Shown one piece after another: positions 22,646 to 30,914 of a DNA stretch of 50,135 bases. Numbering within the stretch: the stretch's first letter is position 1; each line of letters begins with the position of its first letter. The position numbers and the translations under genes were made by a program. Below the pieces are notes generated by a model. It ran no database searches and was not told the origin of the DNA. It saw only the letters and a program-made list of their open reading frames with translations. This DNA is from JBBIIC01 sp037446725 (GTDB taxonomy: Bacteria; Actinomycetota; Coriobacteriia; Anaerosomatales; SLCP01), in NCBI GenBank assembly GCA_037446725.1, contig JBBIIC010000018.1, forward strand, positions 1-50,135. Reading direction: 5' to 3'.

Positions 22646-22849
22646 ATGGCAGAGGGTGTCGTCAAGTGGTTCAACCCGGACAAGGGCTACGGCTTCATCT
22701 CGCGTGAGGACGGCGACGACCTGTTCGTCCACTTCAGCGAGATCAACATGGAGGGCTTCAAGACCCTCGAGGAAGGCCAGGCCGTGGTGTTCGAGGTGAC
22801 GACTGGCCAGAACGGCAAGTTGCAGGCGAGCAACGTCCGCAAGGCCTAG
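22646..22849 (+). CDS. csp: Cold-shock domain protein
   Basis: A 67-residue single cold-shock domain with both RNA-binding motifs: KGYGFISRE (RNP1) and DLFVHFSEI (RNP2), opening VVKWFNPDKG. Acts as an RNA chaperone. The ATG follows GGAAGGA by 9 bases. The N-terminal part is full length, and a strong hairpin ends the transcript 24 bases after the stop. The long leader may be a temperature-responsive RNA. Confidence 0.97.
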   Translation: MAEGVVKWFNPDKGYGFISREDGDDLFVHFSEINMEGFKTLEEGQAVVFEVTTGQNGKLQASNVRKA

Positions 22850-22872
22850 CTCACTACACAGACCGGAATTGG

Positions 22873-22902
22873 GAGAGGCGGCCCGCTGTCGGGCCGCCTC
22901 TC
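22873..22902 (+). terminator. Hairpin after the cold-shock gene
   Basis: GAGAGGCGGCCC (22873-22884) and GGGCCGCCTCTC (22891-22902) make a perfect 12-bp stem with a 6-base loop. It is followed by GCGTT, with no T tract. It ends 21 bases before the next start. Confidence 0.65.
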
Positions 22903-22923
22903 GCGTTAGGGGACGAGGCGACA

Positions 22924-23565
22924 GTGGTCCAGGCGTTGTTGGTGGCGGCCGTGCTCGTCGCGGTCGCTGAGCTCGGTGACAAGACGCAGATGCTCTCACT
23001 CCTGCTCGCGTCGCGGTACCCGGCGCGCCAGGTCTTCATCGGCGTGCTGATCGCCGTCGTCGGACTGCAGTTCATGGCAACGACGGCCGGGACCCTCGTC
23101 GGAGACGTGTTGCCCGAACGCCTCGTCGCATGGCTGACCGCCGCGCTCTTCGTCGGGTTCGGCGTCTGGTCGTTGCGCGATGCTTCCTCCGGGGAGGAGG
23201 AGGCAGCGGCCGAGACGCGTACGGGATGGGGGCCGGTTGCGGCGGTGGCTGTGGCGTTCTTCCTCGCCGAGCTCGGCGACAAGACACAGGTGCTCACGTT
23301 CGCTCTTGCCGCCGATCCGGGCGCTGCAGCACGCATCTTGGGCTCGCTCGGCATCGAAATAGAGGCGGTTGCCGCGGGCGGCGTGGGCGCATTCGTCGGC
23401 GTGTGGCTCGGCTCGATCGTCGGCATGATGCTCGTCAACGGTCTGGCGATCTGGGCGGGCAGCGCGATCGGCAGGCGCCTGCCGCGCCGGGTTGTCGCCC
23501 GCGTTTCAGGCGTGCTCTTCATCCTCTTCGGCCTGTTCGCCCTCGGAGCCTCGTACCTGAGCTAG
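22924..23565 (+). CDS. TMEM165/GDT1 family cation transporter
   Basis: A 213-residue membrane protein with two copies of the family signature E-x-G-D-K-T: residues 16-21 (AELGDKTQML) and 116-121 (AELGDKTQVL). Each repeat brings three hydrophobic segments, giving the expected 2x3 helices. Bacterial members export manganese (MneA/Gdt1-like). The linker (RDASSGEEEAAAETR) is acidic. GTG start. No manganese riboswitch (yybP-ykoY) is visible before it; it lies 75 bases after csp with the terminator between. Confidence 0.92.
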   Translation: MVQALLVAAVLVAVAELGDKTQMLSLLLASRYPARQVFIGVLIAVVGLQFMATTAGTLVGDVLPERLVAWLTAALFVGFGVWSLRDASSGEEEAAAETRTGWGPVAAVAVAFFLAELGDKTQVLTFALAADPGAAARILGSLGIEIEAVAAGGVGAFVGVWLGSIVGMMLVNGLAIWAGSAIGRRLPRRVVARVSGVLFILFGLFALGASYLS

Positions 23566-23640
23566 GCCAGCCGGCTCGCCGACGAAGGTACAATAGGACC
23601 ACGGAGCTGGTACGTCTCCGCTTTGATGAGGAGGTTCCCG

Positions 23641-24213
23641 GTGAGAGTAGCGCTGCACGCATGCTGCGGGCCGTGCCTCATCGAACCGCTCGATGCGCTC
23701 GCCGCCGAGCACGAGATCATCGTCGTGTTCGCGAACCCCAACATCCAGCCTCGCGAAGAATACGAGCGGCGCCGCGACACCCTGCGCGAGTGGGCGGATG
23801 CCAACGCGCTGGAGACACTGGAGCTTGACTGCGACCCGGATGCGTGGGAAGACGCGGTCAGCGGCGTGCGCGACGATCCGGTCACACGGTGCGCACGCTG
23901 CTACGCACTCCGGCTGAGACTCACGGCACAGGAGGGGGCGCGGCATGGCTGCACCGCCTTGGCCACGACGCTCACCGTGAGCCCGTACCAAGACCCGGAG
24001 GCCATCGATGCCGCTGGGCGTGTGGCAGCAGCCGAGTGCGGGCTGGCCTGGCTCTTCGAGGACTACCGCGGCCGCTACCCCGAGGCGACGCGGCGGGCCC
24101 GGAAGGCGGGAATGTACCGCCAAAACTACTGCGGATGCCTGCCTTCGCGAGCCGAGGCGCAGGCCGACCGCGACAGACGGCGCGCAGGGCGGGAGCACCG
24201 CGCGCGACCCTGA
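23641..24213 (+). CDS. queH: Epoxyqueuosine reductase QueH
   Basis: A 190-residue QueH (formerly DUF208), which reduces epoxyqueuosine in tRNA to queuosine and replaces the cobalamin-dependent QueG. Motifs are HACCGPC at residues 6-12, DDPVTRCARCYALRL, TTLTVSPYQD and YRQNYCGC, all four family Cys pairs. The GTG at 23641 is 7 bases from AGGAGG. A TACAAT -10 lies at 23589-23594. queA follows 70 bases on with a TACAAT of its own. Queuosine synthesis is completed by tgt at 27 kb. Confidence 0.95.
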   Translation: MRVALHACCGPCLIEPLDALAAEHEIIVVFANPNIQPREEYERRRDTLREWADANALETLELDCDPDAWEDAVSGVRDDPVTRCARCYALRLRLTAQEGARHGCTALATTLTVSPYQDPEAIDAAGRVAAAECGLAWLFEDYRGRYPEATRRARKAGMYRQNYCGCLPSRAEAQADRDRRRAGREHRARP

Positions 24214-24283
24214 CAGGCGGGCTCGGCCAGAAGCGATACAATCGGTGCTGTGCTGACGCGCAGCGGACCTGTCAGGAGGCGGA

Positions 24284-25318
24284 GTGCGGACAGAGGATTT
24301 CGACTACGAACTGCCCACCGGCCTGATCGCGCAGGAGCCGGTCGAGCCGAGGGATTCGTGCCGCCTGCTCGTAGTACACCGTTCGAGCGGGCAGATCGAT
24401 CATCGGGTCTTCACCGATCTCCCCGAGTACCTCGGCCGGGGCGACGTGCTCGTAGTCAACGAGACGAAGGTGCTGCCCGCCCGCCTCGCCGGTGCCAAGG
24501 ACGAGACCGGCGGGGCGGCCGAAGTGCTGCTGCTACGCGAGCGCTATGAGGACACGTGGGAATGCCTCGTCAAGCCGGGGCGCCGTCTGAAGCCCGGCGC
24601 TCGTGTCGTGTTCGGAGACGGTGAACTGACCGGTCTGGTCGTCGACTTCATCGAGGAGTCCGGCGGTCGCCTGGTTCGCCTGACCGCGCGCGAGGGGCGG
24701 GTCATCGACGCGGTGCGACGGCTCGGCCAGATGCCGCTGCCTCCCTACATCACGCGTCCGCTGGACGACCCTGACCGGTATCAGACGGTGTTCGCGCGTG
24801 ACGAGCGCTCTGCGGCCGCACCGACGGCCGGCCTTCACTTCACACCCGGGCTGCTCGACACGATCGCCGCACGGGGCGTGCGGATCGTACCGGTCGAGCT
24901 GGACGTGGGCATCGACACGTTTCGCCCCGTCGCCGAGGACGACCCTCACGAGCACCGGATCCACACCGAGCACTTCAGGGTGTCCGAACGGGCGGCGGCC
25001 GACGTCAACGAGGCGCGGGCCCGGGGAGGCCGGGTGGTTGCTGTCGGTACGACCGTGGTCAGGACCCTCGAGAGCGCGTACGACCGCGAGCGTCACGAAG
25101 TCGCAGCGGCCGAGCGACAGACGGACCTCTACATCCTTCCCGGGCATCGGTTCGACGTCGTGGACGCGCTCGTGACGAACTTCCACACGCCGCGCTCGAC
25201 GCTGCTCATGCTCGTCAGCGCGTTCGCAGGCCGGGAGCTGGTGATGCGAGCGTACCGCACCGCAATCGAGGAACGGTATCGCATGCTGTCTTTCGGCGAC
25301 GCGATGCTTATCGTCTAG
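24284..25318 (+). CDS. queA: S-adenosylmethionine:tRNA ribosyltransferase-isomerase QueA
   Basis: A 344-residue enzyme that moves the ribosyl part of SAM to preQ1-tRNA to make epoxyqueuosine, the step just before QueH. Motifs are FDYELPTGLIAQEPVEPRD, VLVVNETKVLPARL, GQMPLPPYITRPLDDPDRYQTVFA (within which the PPYI strip is diagnostic), AAPTAGLHFTP, and YILPGHRFDVVDALVTNFHTP. GTG start 4 bases after AGGAGG. Full length. Confidence 0.97.
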   Translation: MRTEDFDYELPTGLIAQEPVEPRDSCRLLVVHRSSGQIDHRVFTDLPEYLGRGDVLVVNETKVLPARLAGAKDETGGAAEVLLLRERYEDTWECLVKPGRRLKPGARVVFGDGELTGLVVDFIEESGGRLVRLTAREGRVIDAVRRLGQMPLPPYITRPLDDPDRYQTVFARDERSAAAPTAGLHFTPGLLDTIAARGVRIVPVELDVGIDTFRPVAEDDPHEHRIHTEHFRVSERAAADVNEARARGGRVVAVGTTVVRTLESAYDRERHEVAAAERQTDLYILPGHRFDVVDALVTNFHTPRSTLLMLVSAFAGRELVMRAYRTAIEERYRMLSFGDAMLIV

Positions 25319-25334
25319 GACGCACCCGTTCTTC

Positions 25335-26369
25335 CTAGCGCAGCGGCTCCCACCAGGTCCACCCGGTGTTGCCGGCCGCCGGATCGCCCGGCGCCGTCCC
25401 GGGCGCCACCGCGAATCCGGCCGCGGGGTCCGTTCCGGGCCTGACGAAGATCGCGACACCGAGGTCGTCAGTCCCGACCTCGATGAAGGTCGGTGATCCG
25501 TCCGGCGAGGCGGGCTCGGGTATGTCGGACGGCAGGCTCGGCCACTGACCGAACGCGCTGATGCTTCCCGAGCGCAGAGCGTAGAGAGTACCCCGCAGAG
25601 GGCGGACCACGGAGGCGAAGACGAGGGCTTGGTCATCGTCGGTGGTGACGATGATGGTGTCCGCGTCGGCCCCGGGGTAGACCTGATGCGGAAGCGCCGC
25701 TTCGCCGGAGTCGAGCGCGGAGGTGACCGATCCGACCGGGCTTCCCGCGTCCGGACGGGCCGTCTCGCCGGTGAGCGTGAAGACCCGCTGGTCAAAGACA
25801 ACGTACGCGGGGCCCTGCTCGGCAGTCACCGCGTCGTCCGCCGGGGGTGTCGGGGCCGTTTCGGGCGCGGCCTGGTCCTCGCCGTACTCGCGTGGGGAAT
25901 CCGCGGTACCCGCCTCGCCGAGTACGGCTCCGTCGCCCGAAGGTGTCAGCAGGTACCGCACACCCTGGGTCGTCGCGACGCCCGCGGCGATGAGCAGCAC
26001 CGCGGCTGCCGCGGCCCACGGTGCCCACACGGGAACCCTTCGACGGTCGAAAGGAGCGGCGTCCGCCGTGTGGACGGGAGCGGGGACGGCAACGGGGAGG
26101 GGCTGGGTTCTTCCGGCCGCGGCGGCCGCCACCGGCTCGTGCGCGGCGGTCTCGCACGCGACCCTGACGCCGTCGACGACCCGCTCGAGTGCGCCTGCGG
26201 GCATCTGGGGCGCGGGTGCGCGGTGAATCGCCGCGAGGGTCCGGACGAACGCCGCGCATTCGGGACACGAGCGGCAGTGCGTCTTGGCGGCGTCGAGCGC
26301 GGCGGAGTCGTGAAGCTCGCCGTCGGAGGCGGCCGAGATGATCTTCTGCGCTCTGGCGCACTCGGTCAT
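25335..26369 (-). CDS. Membrane-anchored zinc-finger anti-sigma factor
   Basis: A 344-residue protein. The N-terminus is an anti-sigma zinc domain with H31-x3-C35-x2-C38 (THCRSCPECAAF), the ZAS pattern that holds an ECF sigma factor. An Ala/Pro linker leads to a membrane helix (about residues 113-132) and a Pro/Asp-rich exported region, ending in a domain with WTWWEPLR. The outer part has no recognised fold. It overlaps the sigma gene upstream by 4 bases (ATGA-type), the standard sigma/anti-sigma arrangement. The signal it senses is unknown. Confidence 0.88.
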   Translation of the reverse strand: MTECARAQKIISAASDGELHDSAALDAAKTHCRSCPECAAFVRTLAAIHRAPAPQMPAGALERVVDGVRVACETAAHEPVAAAAAGRTQPLPVAVPAPVHTADAAPFDRRRVPVWAPWAAAAAVLLIAAGVATTQGVRYLLTPSGDGAVLGEAGTADSPREYGEDQAAPETAPTPPADDAVTAEQGPAYVVFDQRVFTLTGETARPDAGSPVGSVTSALDSGEAALPHQVYPGADADTIIVTTDDDQALVFASVVRPLRGTLYALRSGSISAFGQWPSLPSDIPEPASPDGSPTFIEVGTDDLGVAIFVRPGTDPAAGFAVAPGTAPGDPAAGNTGWTWWEPLR

Positions 26370-26920
26370 CGACGGTCACCCCCATCAGTTCTCAAAGCCG
26401 TGACGAGCGCCTTTCGCGCCCGGAACACCCGGGACTTCACGGTGCCCTCGGGGACGCCGAGTGCCTCTCCGGCCTCGGCGTAGCTCAGGCCGAACAGGCC
26501 GACCGCGCTCAGCGCGTCCCGGTCCTCCTGGGGGAGCGCGCGCATCGCGGCCTCGACGGTCGCCGTGGTGATGGCCTCGGCGGCGGGGTCGTCCGACGCG
26601 GATACCGAGATGTCGACGAGGTCGACGGGGACGGGTCTGCGCCGGCCGCTCCTGAGCACGTCGAGACAGACGTTCCGCGTGACCCGGTAGAGCCAGGTCG
26701 AGAACGCGGCCGCCCCGTCGAACGTATTCAAAGACCGGTACACCTTGATGAACACCTCCTGGACCACGTCCTCGGCCGACTGCGGGTCACCGAAGAACCG
26801 CAGCGCGTGCGCGTACACCGGCCCGGAGTGCTCGCGGACGAGCGTCTCGAAGGCCCCGGTGTCGCCCCGCGCGGCGGCCGCGACGAGTGCCGGATCGTCC
26901 GGGCGTTGAGTCCTGGTCAT
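26366..26920 (-). CDS. ECF-family RNA polymerase sigma factor
   Basis: A 184-residue sigma factor from the ATG at 26920, which has GGAG 6 bases upstream; an ATG at 26932 is possible but lacks a ribosome site. Region 2 shows YAHALRFFGDPQSAEDVVQEVF and FSTWLYRVTRNVCLDVLR, region 4 GLSYAEAGEALGVPEGTVKSRV. The linker is short, as in ECF/group 4 factors. It is released by the membrane anti-sigma protein encoded downstream. The pair lies on the strand opposite to the queA-tgt series and shares its upstream region with the tgt promoter. Confidence 0.94.
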   Translation of the reverse strand: MTRTQRPDDPALVAAAARGDTGAFETLVREHSGPVYAHALRFFGDPQSAEDVVQEVFIKVYRSLNTFDGAAAFSTWLYRVTRNVCLDVLRSGRRRPVPVDLVDISVSASDDPAAEAITTATVEAAMRALPQEDRDALSAVGLFGLSYAEAGEALGVPEGTVKSRVFRARKALVTALRTDGGDRR

Positions 26921-26991
26921 CACGTGCTCCATATGACGTTCGGCAGGCGGCAGGAGTTCGCCCTTCACGAAGCATAGCGCAGGCGCGCTGC

Positions 26992-27000
26992 TGCTAGAAT
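26992..27000 (+). promoter_or_regulatory. Extended -10 for a leaderless tgt transcript
   Basis: TGCTAGAAT (26992-27000) is an extended -10 and ends 7 bases before the tgt ATG at 27008. RNA would start at or within a base or two of the ATG. No ribosome site lies upstream of the ATG. The -35 is not clear, as is allowed for extended -10 promoters. Confidence 0.6.
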
Positions 27001-27007
27001 CGCTCTC

Positions 27008-28129
27008 ATGCAACCCTTCGACTTCACCATCCGGGCCCGTGACGTGTCCACCAGTGCGCGCCGGGGCACTCTGGCCACGCCGCACGGACCGGTCGAGACG
27101 CCCGTATTCATGCCGGTCGGCACGCGCGCGACGGTCAAGGGGGTGACGACTCCGCAGCTTGCCGAGATCGGGGCCCAGGTGCTGCTCGCCAACACGTACC
27201 ATCTGTTCTTACGGCCGGGAAATGAGCTCGTCGCCGAGGGGGGCGGCCTGCATTCCTTCATGAACTGGAACCGGGCCGTCCTGACCGACTCGGGTGGCTT
27301 CCAGATCTTCTCGCTCGCCGACACGCTCAGCCTTCACGACGAGGGCGTGCGCTTCCGCAGCATCGTTGACGGGTTGTGGCATTCCTGGACGCCCGAGGAG
27401 AACATGGCGATCCAGATGGCGCTCGGCGCTGACATCGCGATGGTGCTCGACGTTTGCCCGCCGCATTCGGCCGAGGAGTCCGTCGTGGCCGCGGCGGTCC
27501 GGCGCAGCGCGGCGTGGGCGGCACGGTGCAAGGCCGCACACGACCGTGAGGACCAGGCCCTCTTCGGCATCGTGCAGGGCGGCGTCTACCCGCACCTGCG
27601 TGCCGAGAGTGTCGAGCGTACGGTCGGGATCGGTTTTCCGGGTTACGGCATCGGCGGGTACTCGGTCGGCGAGCCGCACGAGGAGATGCTCGAGAGCCTC
27701 GAGCCTGTGACCGCGTCGCTTCCGGCGGACCGTCCCAGGTACCTGATGGGGGTGGGCACCCCGACGTCGATGCTGCGCGCTATCGGCCTCGGGGTCGACA
27801 TGTTCGACTGTGTCCTACCCACACGCACCGCGCGGACCGGCACGGCGCTCTCTTCGCATGGACGGATGAATCTCAAGAACGCGCAGTACACGCGCGACTT
27901 CGGCCCGCTCGACCCCGCGTGCTCGTGCCCCACGTGCACCGGGTACAGCCGGGCGTACCTGCGCCACCTGGTGGTCATGAAGGAGATGCTCGGCTCGATC
28001 CTGCTCTCCGTTCACAACCTCGCGTTCCTGCTCGATCTGGCCGCCCGCGCGCGAGCGGCCATCGAGGAGGGGACCTATGGACGCTTCCTCGACGAGTGGA
28101 TGGCGGGTCCGGGCGCCGACGACTACTGA
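27008..28129 (+). CDS. tgt: tRNA-guanine transglycosylase
   Basis: A 373-residue enzyme that swaps G34 of tRNA for preQ1. D94 (VLTDSGGFQI) and D267 (MFDCVLPTRTARTG) are the catalytic aspartates. The zinc site is C305, C307, C310 and H336. Other segments are VQGGVYPHLR and GIGGYSVGEP. The protein is full length from ATG 27008; the transcript appears leaderless. It starts a series with yajC and secDF that is common in bacteria. Confidence 0.98.
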   Translation: MQPFDFTIRARDVSTSARRGTLATPHGPVETPVFMPVGTRATVKGVTTPQLAEIGAQVLLANTYHLFLRPGNELVAEGGGLHSFMNWNRAVLTDSGGFQIFSLADTLSLHDEGVRFRSIVDGLWHSWTPEENMAIQMALGADIAMVLDVCPPHSAEESVVAAAVRRSAAWAARCKAAHDREDQALFGIVQGGVYPHLRAESVERTVGIGFPGYGIGGYSVGEPHEEMLESLEPVTASLPADRPRYLMGVGTPTSMLRAIGLGVDMFDCVLPTRTARTGTALSSHGRMNLKNAQYTRDFGPLDPACSCPTCTGYSRAYLRHLVVMKEMLGSILLSVHNLAFLLDLAARARAAIEEGTYGRFLDEWMAGPGADDY

Positions 28130-28216
28130 GCCGGCGTGGCGGATGGTATGATGTGAAATCGCGGCCTGGACCCCAGTGCCGTGCATCAGACGCACCCGCG
28201 TTCGACGGAGGTTCCA

Positions 28217-28552
28217 ATGCTCGGGGACTACACTGGTCTCATCTATCTCGGCTTTCTTGTTGTGGTGTTCTATCTGCTGATCATCCGGCCGCAGACGCAG
28301 CGCAACAAGCAGATGCGCGAGCTCATGGCCTCGCTCGCAGTTGGAGACAAGGTCATCACCATCGGCGGCATGCACGGCACGATCGTCGGCATCGAGGGCA
28401 CGCTCGTGACGCTCCGCGTCGCCGACGGAGTCGAGATCGGTTTCGAGAAGACTGCGATCGCCCGCAGGGACGCGGGGGATGTCGCGGACAGTGCCGCATC
28501 CGGGAGCGCGAGCGACGCTTCGGATACCGACGCGCCGTCCGCCTCGGAGTAG
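28217..28552 (+). CDS. yajC: Preprotein translocase subunit YajC
   Basis: A 111-residue protein with one N-terminal membrane helix (YLGFLVVVFYLLIIRPQ, with the typical RPQTQRNKQMRELMASL after it) and the small cytosolic domain (GDKVITIGGMHGTIVGIEG). The tail is Ser/Asp-rich and disordered. ATG 28217 follows GGAGG. It associates with SecDF, encoded next. A TATGAT -10 lies at 28147-28152. Confidence 0.95.
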   Translation: MLGDYTGLIYLGFLVVVFYLLIIRPQTQRNKQMRELMASLAVGDKVITIGGMHGTIVGIEGTLVTLRVADGVEIGFEKTAIARRDAGDVADSAASGSASDASDTDAPSASE

Positions 28553-28671
28553 CGACGCCGCGGTCACGTCGGACGACCCGATGCCGGACACTCGACGCGC
28601 ACCTCGCTTAGTGGTACACGGTATCGAGTCGTTCTGATTCCCCGCGTCACGGATCCCAGGAAGGCATGCGC

Positions 28672-29949
28672 ATGGACCCCAGGCAACGCAACCTGCTCTC
28701 GATGGCCCTGGTGCTCGTCCTCGTGGCACTCGCCTGGTGGCAGTTCTGGCCGCCGAACGAGAAGATCACGCAGGGCCTCGACATCCAGGGCGGCCTCTCG
28801 GTCATCCTCACCGCCGTCGAGACCCCCGAGACTCCCGTCACGGAAGAGGTAATGGACCGCGCCGAGCTCATCGTGCGCAACCGAGTCGACCGTCTTGGCG
28901 CGTCCGAGGTCACGATCCAGCGCCAGGGGGCGGACTCGATCCTCGTCCAGCTGCCCGGAATCGCGAACGCCCAGGAGGCGCTCGACGCACTCGGCTCGAC
29001 CGGGCAGTTGGAGATCCGGGATGTGACCGGCACCGATCCTGCGACCGGCGAGGCGATCCTCGGCGACGTGTTGCTCACCGGCGACGTGATCACGAGCGCG
29101 ACGATCGGCACGAACCCGCAGACCAACGAGATTGAGGTCAGCGTCACCTTCGATTCGGAGGGAACGGCCAAGTGGGCTGAGATCACGGGATCGCGTATCG
29201 GCAAGCAGATCGCGATCGTCCTGGACGGCAACGTGGAGTCCGCGCCGGTCGTGCGCGAGCAGATCACCGGCGGCCAGACGAGCATCACCGGGAACTTCAC
29301 GCCCGAGGAGGCCCGGCGCCTGAAGACGGTGCTGGAGACCGGCGCCCTGCCCGTGACGCTCGAGTTCAACGAGTCGCGGGTCGTCGGACCGACGCTCGGG
29401 CAGGACGCGCTGCAGCAGGGCGTGTACGCGGCGGCCGCAGGACTCCTGCTCGTGGGTCTCTACCTCGTGGGGTTCTACCGGGGCTTCGGATTCGCAAGCT
29501 GGGTCGCACTCACGATCTACGCCTCACTGTTCCTCGGTGCACTCGCCCTGCTCTCCAACTTCGGATGGTTCGCGCTCACGCTGCCCGGCATCGCAGGCAT
29601 CGTGCTCACGATAGGCCTGGCCGCCGACTCGGAGATCCTCATGATCGAGCGGTTCAGGGAGGAGGTCCGGGACGGCAAGACCTACCGGTCCGCCGCGCGC
29701 CACGGGACGCGCCACGCCATTGGCACGAGCCTGGACGCCGACCTCGTGACGTTCGTTTCCGCGCTCATGCTCTACACCTTCGCGATCGGACCGGTCCGGG
29801 GCTTCGCGCTGACGCTGATGATCGGGCTCACCATCGACATCTTCAACATGGTCTTCTGGTCGCGCCCGGTGGTCATCACATTAGCTGAGACGCTGGCGCC
29901 CAAGGCGCCACGGATCTTCGGTCTGAAGGGGGGTGAGGCGGATGCCTAA
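28672..29949 (+). CDS. secD: Protein translocase subunit SecD
   Basis: A 425-residue SecD. The start at 28672 is 7 bases from AGGAAGG; an ATG two codons earlier is too close. One N-terminal helix is followed by GLDIQGG, an external P1 region with VVRNRVDRLGASE-type and IVVQLPGI-type segments, the LDGNVESAPVV motif, and five C-terminal helices containing GLAADSEILMIERFREE (the RND signature usually starting D-x-N). secF overlaps by 8 bases. It uses the proton gradient to pull exported proteins across the membrane. Confidence 0.97.
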   Translation: MDPRQRNLLSMALVLVLVALAWWQFWPPNEKITQGLDIQGGLSVILTAVETPETPVTEEVMDRAELIVRNRVDRLGASEVTIQRQGADSILVQLPGIANAQEALDALGSTGQLEIRDVTGTDPATGEAILGDVLLTGDVITSATIGTNPQTNEIEVSVTFDSEGTAKWAEITGSRIGKQIAIVLDGNVESAPVVREQITGGQTSITGNFTPEEARRLKTVLETGALPVTLEFNESRVVGPTLGQDALQQGVYAAAAGLLLVGLYLVGFYRGFGFASWVALTIYASLFLGALALLSNFGWFALTLPGIAGIVLTIGLAADSEILMIERFREEVRDGKTYRSAARHGTRHAIGTSLDADLVTFVSALMLYTFAIGPVRGFALTLMIGLTIDIFNMVFWSRPVVITLAETLAPKAPRIFGLKGGEADA

Positions 29950-30841
29950 GCGCGAGATCGACTTCCTCGGACACCGCGGGATCTTCCTCATCCTGTCCGT
30001 CGTGCTCGTGTTCGTCGCGATCGGCTCGCTCGCAATCCGGGGCCTGTCGTTCGGGATCGAGTTCCAGGGTGGAACCGTCATCAACATCAGCTCGGCTCCT
30101 GACTGGACGGAAGGTGACGTGCGCGACGCCTTCGCGGAGGCGGGCGCGACCGGGGTCCAGGTCCAGTCGACCGAAGGAGACGGCTTCATCGTCCGTCTCA
30201 CCGAGAACGACGCGGACGTAGCGAATCAGCTCTTCCTCGACGTCTTCGAGGCTCTCGGACTCTCCACCGACGACGGGGATGTGTCCACCATCGGCCCGGG
30301 CTGGGGCCGCAGTATCACGCAGGCGGCCCTACTTGCGCTCGCCATGTCGGTGGCGGCCATCCTACTCTACATTTCCGTGCGCTACGAGTATAAGATGTCG
30401 CTCACCGCGGTGTTCACGCTCGTCCACGACGTGCTGATCGTGCTCGGCATCTACGCGCTCGTCGGACGCGAGGTCACGCCCAACACCATCGCGGCGCTGC
30501 TGACCATCATGGGCTACTCGCTCTACGACACGATCGTCGTGTTCCACCGCATTCGCGAGAACTCGAAGGGACTCACGAGGACCACGTTCACGGCGATGGC
30601 GAACCACTCCGTCAATCAGGTCATCGTGCGCTCGCTCAACACATCGATCACCTCGATCACCCCGCCGCTCATGTTGCTGCTGTTCGGCGGCCCGACGCTG
30701 GCGGACTTCGCGTTCGCGCTTGTGGTCGGTATGGTGCTTGGTGCGTACTCGTCCATCGCGGTAGCGACTCCGCTTTATGCGGCGTGGAAGGAGCGCGAAC
30801 CGAAGTTCAAGGCGCTCGCGAAGAGATACGGGACCGCGTGA
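29942..30841 (+). CDS. secF: Protein translocase subunit SecF
   Basis: A 299-residue SecF with one N-terminal helix, the external domain opening SFGIEFQGGTVINI, and five C-terminal helices with ITIMGYSLYDTIVVFHRIRE and the ATMANHSVNQVIVRSLNTSIT segment. ATG 29942 overlaps secD by 8 bases, so the two are coupled. Full length. A strong hairpin follows. Confidence 0.97.
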   Translation: MPKREIDFLGHRGIFLILSVVLVFVAIGSLAIRGLSFGIEFQGGTVINISSAPDWTEGDVRDAFAEAGATGVQVQSTEGDGFIVRLTENDADVANQLFLDVFEALGLSTDDGDVSTIGPGWGRSITQAALLALAMSVAAILLYISVRYEYKMSLTAVFTLVHDVLIVLGIYALVGREVTPNTIAALLTIMGYSLYDTIVVFHRIRENSKGLTRTTFTAMANHSVNQVIVRSLNTSITSITPPLMLLLFGGPTLADFAFALVVGMVLGAYSSIAVATPLYAAWKEREPKFKALAKRYGTA

Positions 30842-30870
30842 CGGTGGTGCACACTGCGCACGATGCTCCA

Positions 30871-30898
30871 GGAGGGCCGGCACTCGTGTCGGCCCTCC
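30871..30898 (+). terminator. Hairpin after secF
   Basis: GGAGGGCCG (30871-30879) pairs perfectly with CGGCCCTCC (30890-30898). Three more pairs (one G-U) close a CTCG tetraloop, 12 bp in all. There is no T tract. The left arm shares AGGAGGGCCGGCA with the hairpin after nifU at 511-523. Confidence 0.65.
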
Positions 30899-30914
30899 CT
30901 GTCAGGATGCAAGG

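Noticed and set aside
29600..29660. SecD RND motif reading GLAADSEILMIE instead of the usual D-x-N
   Set aside because: The flanking helix and the rest of SecD are normal; judged ordinary lineage variation, not damage.
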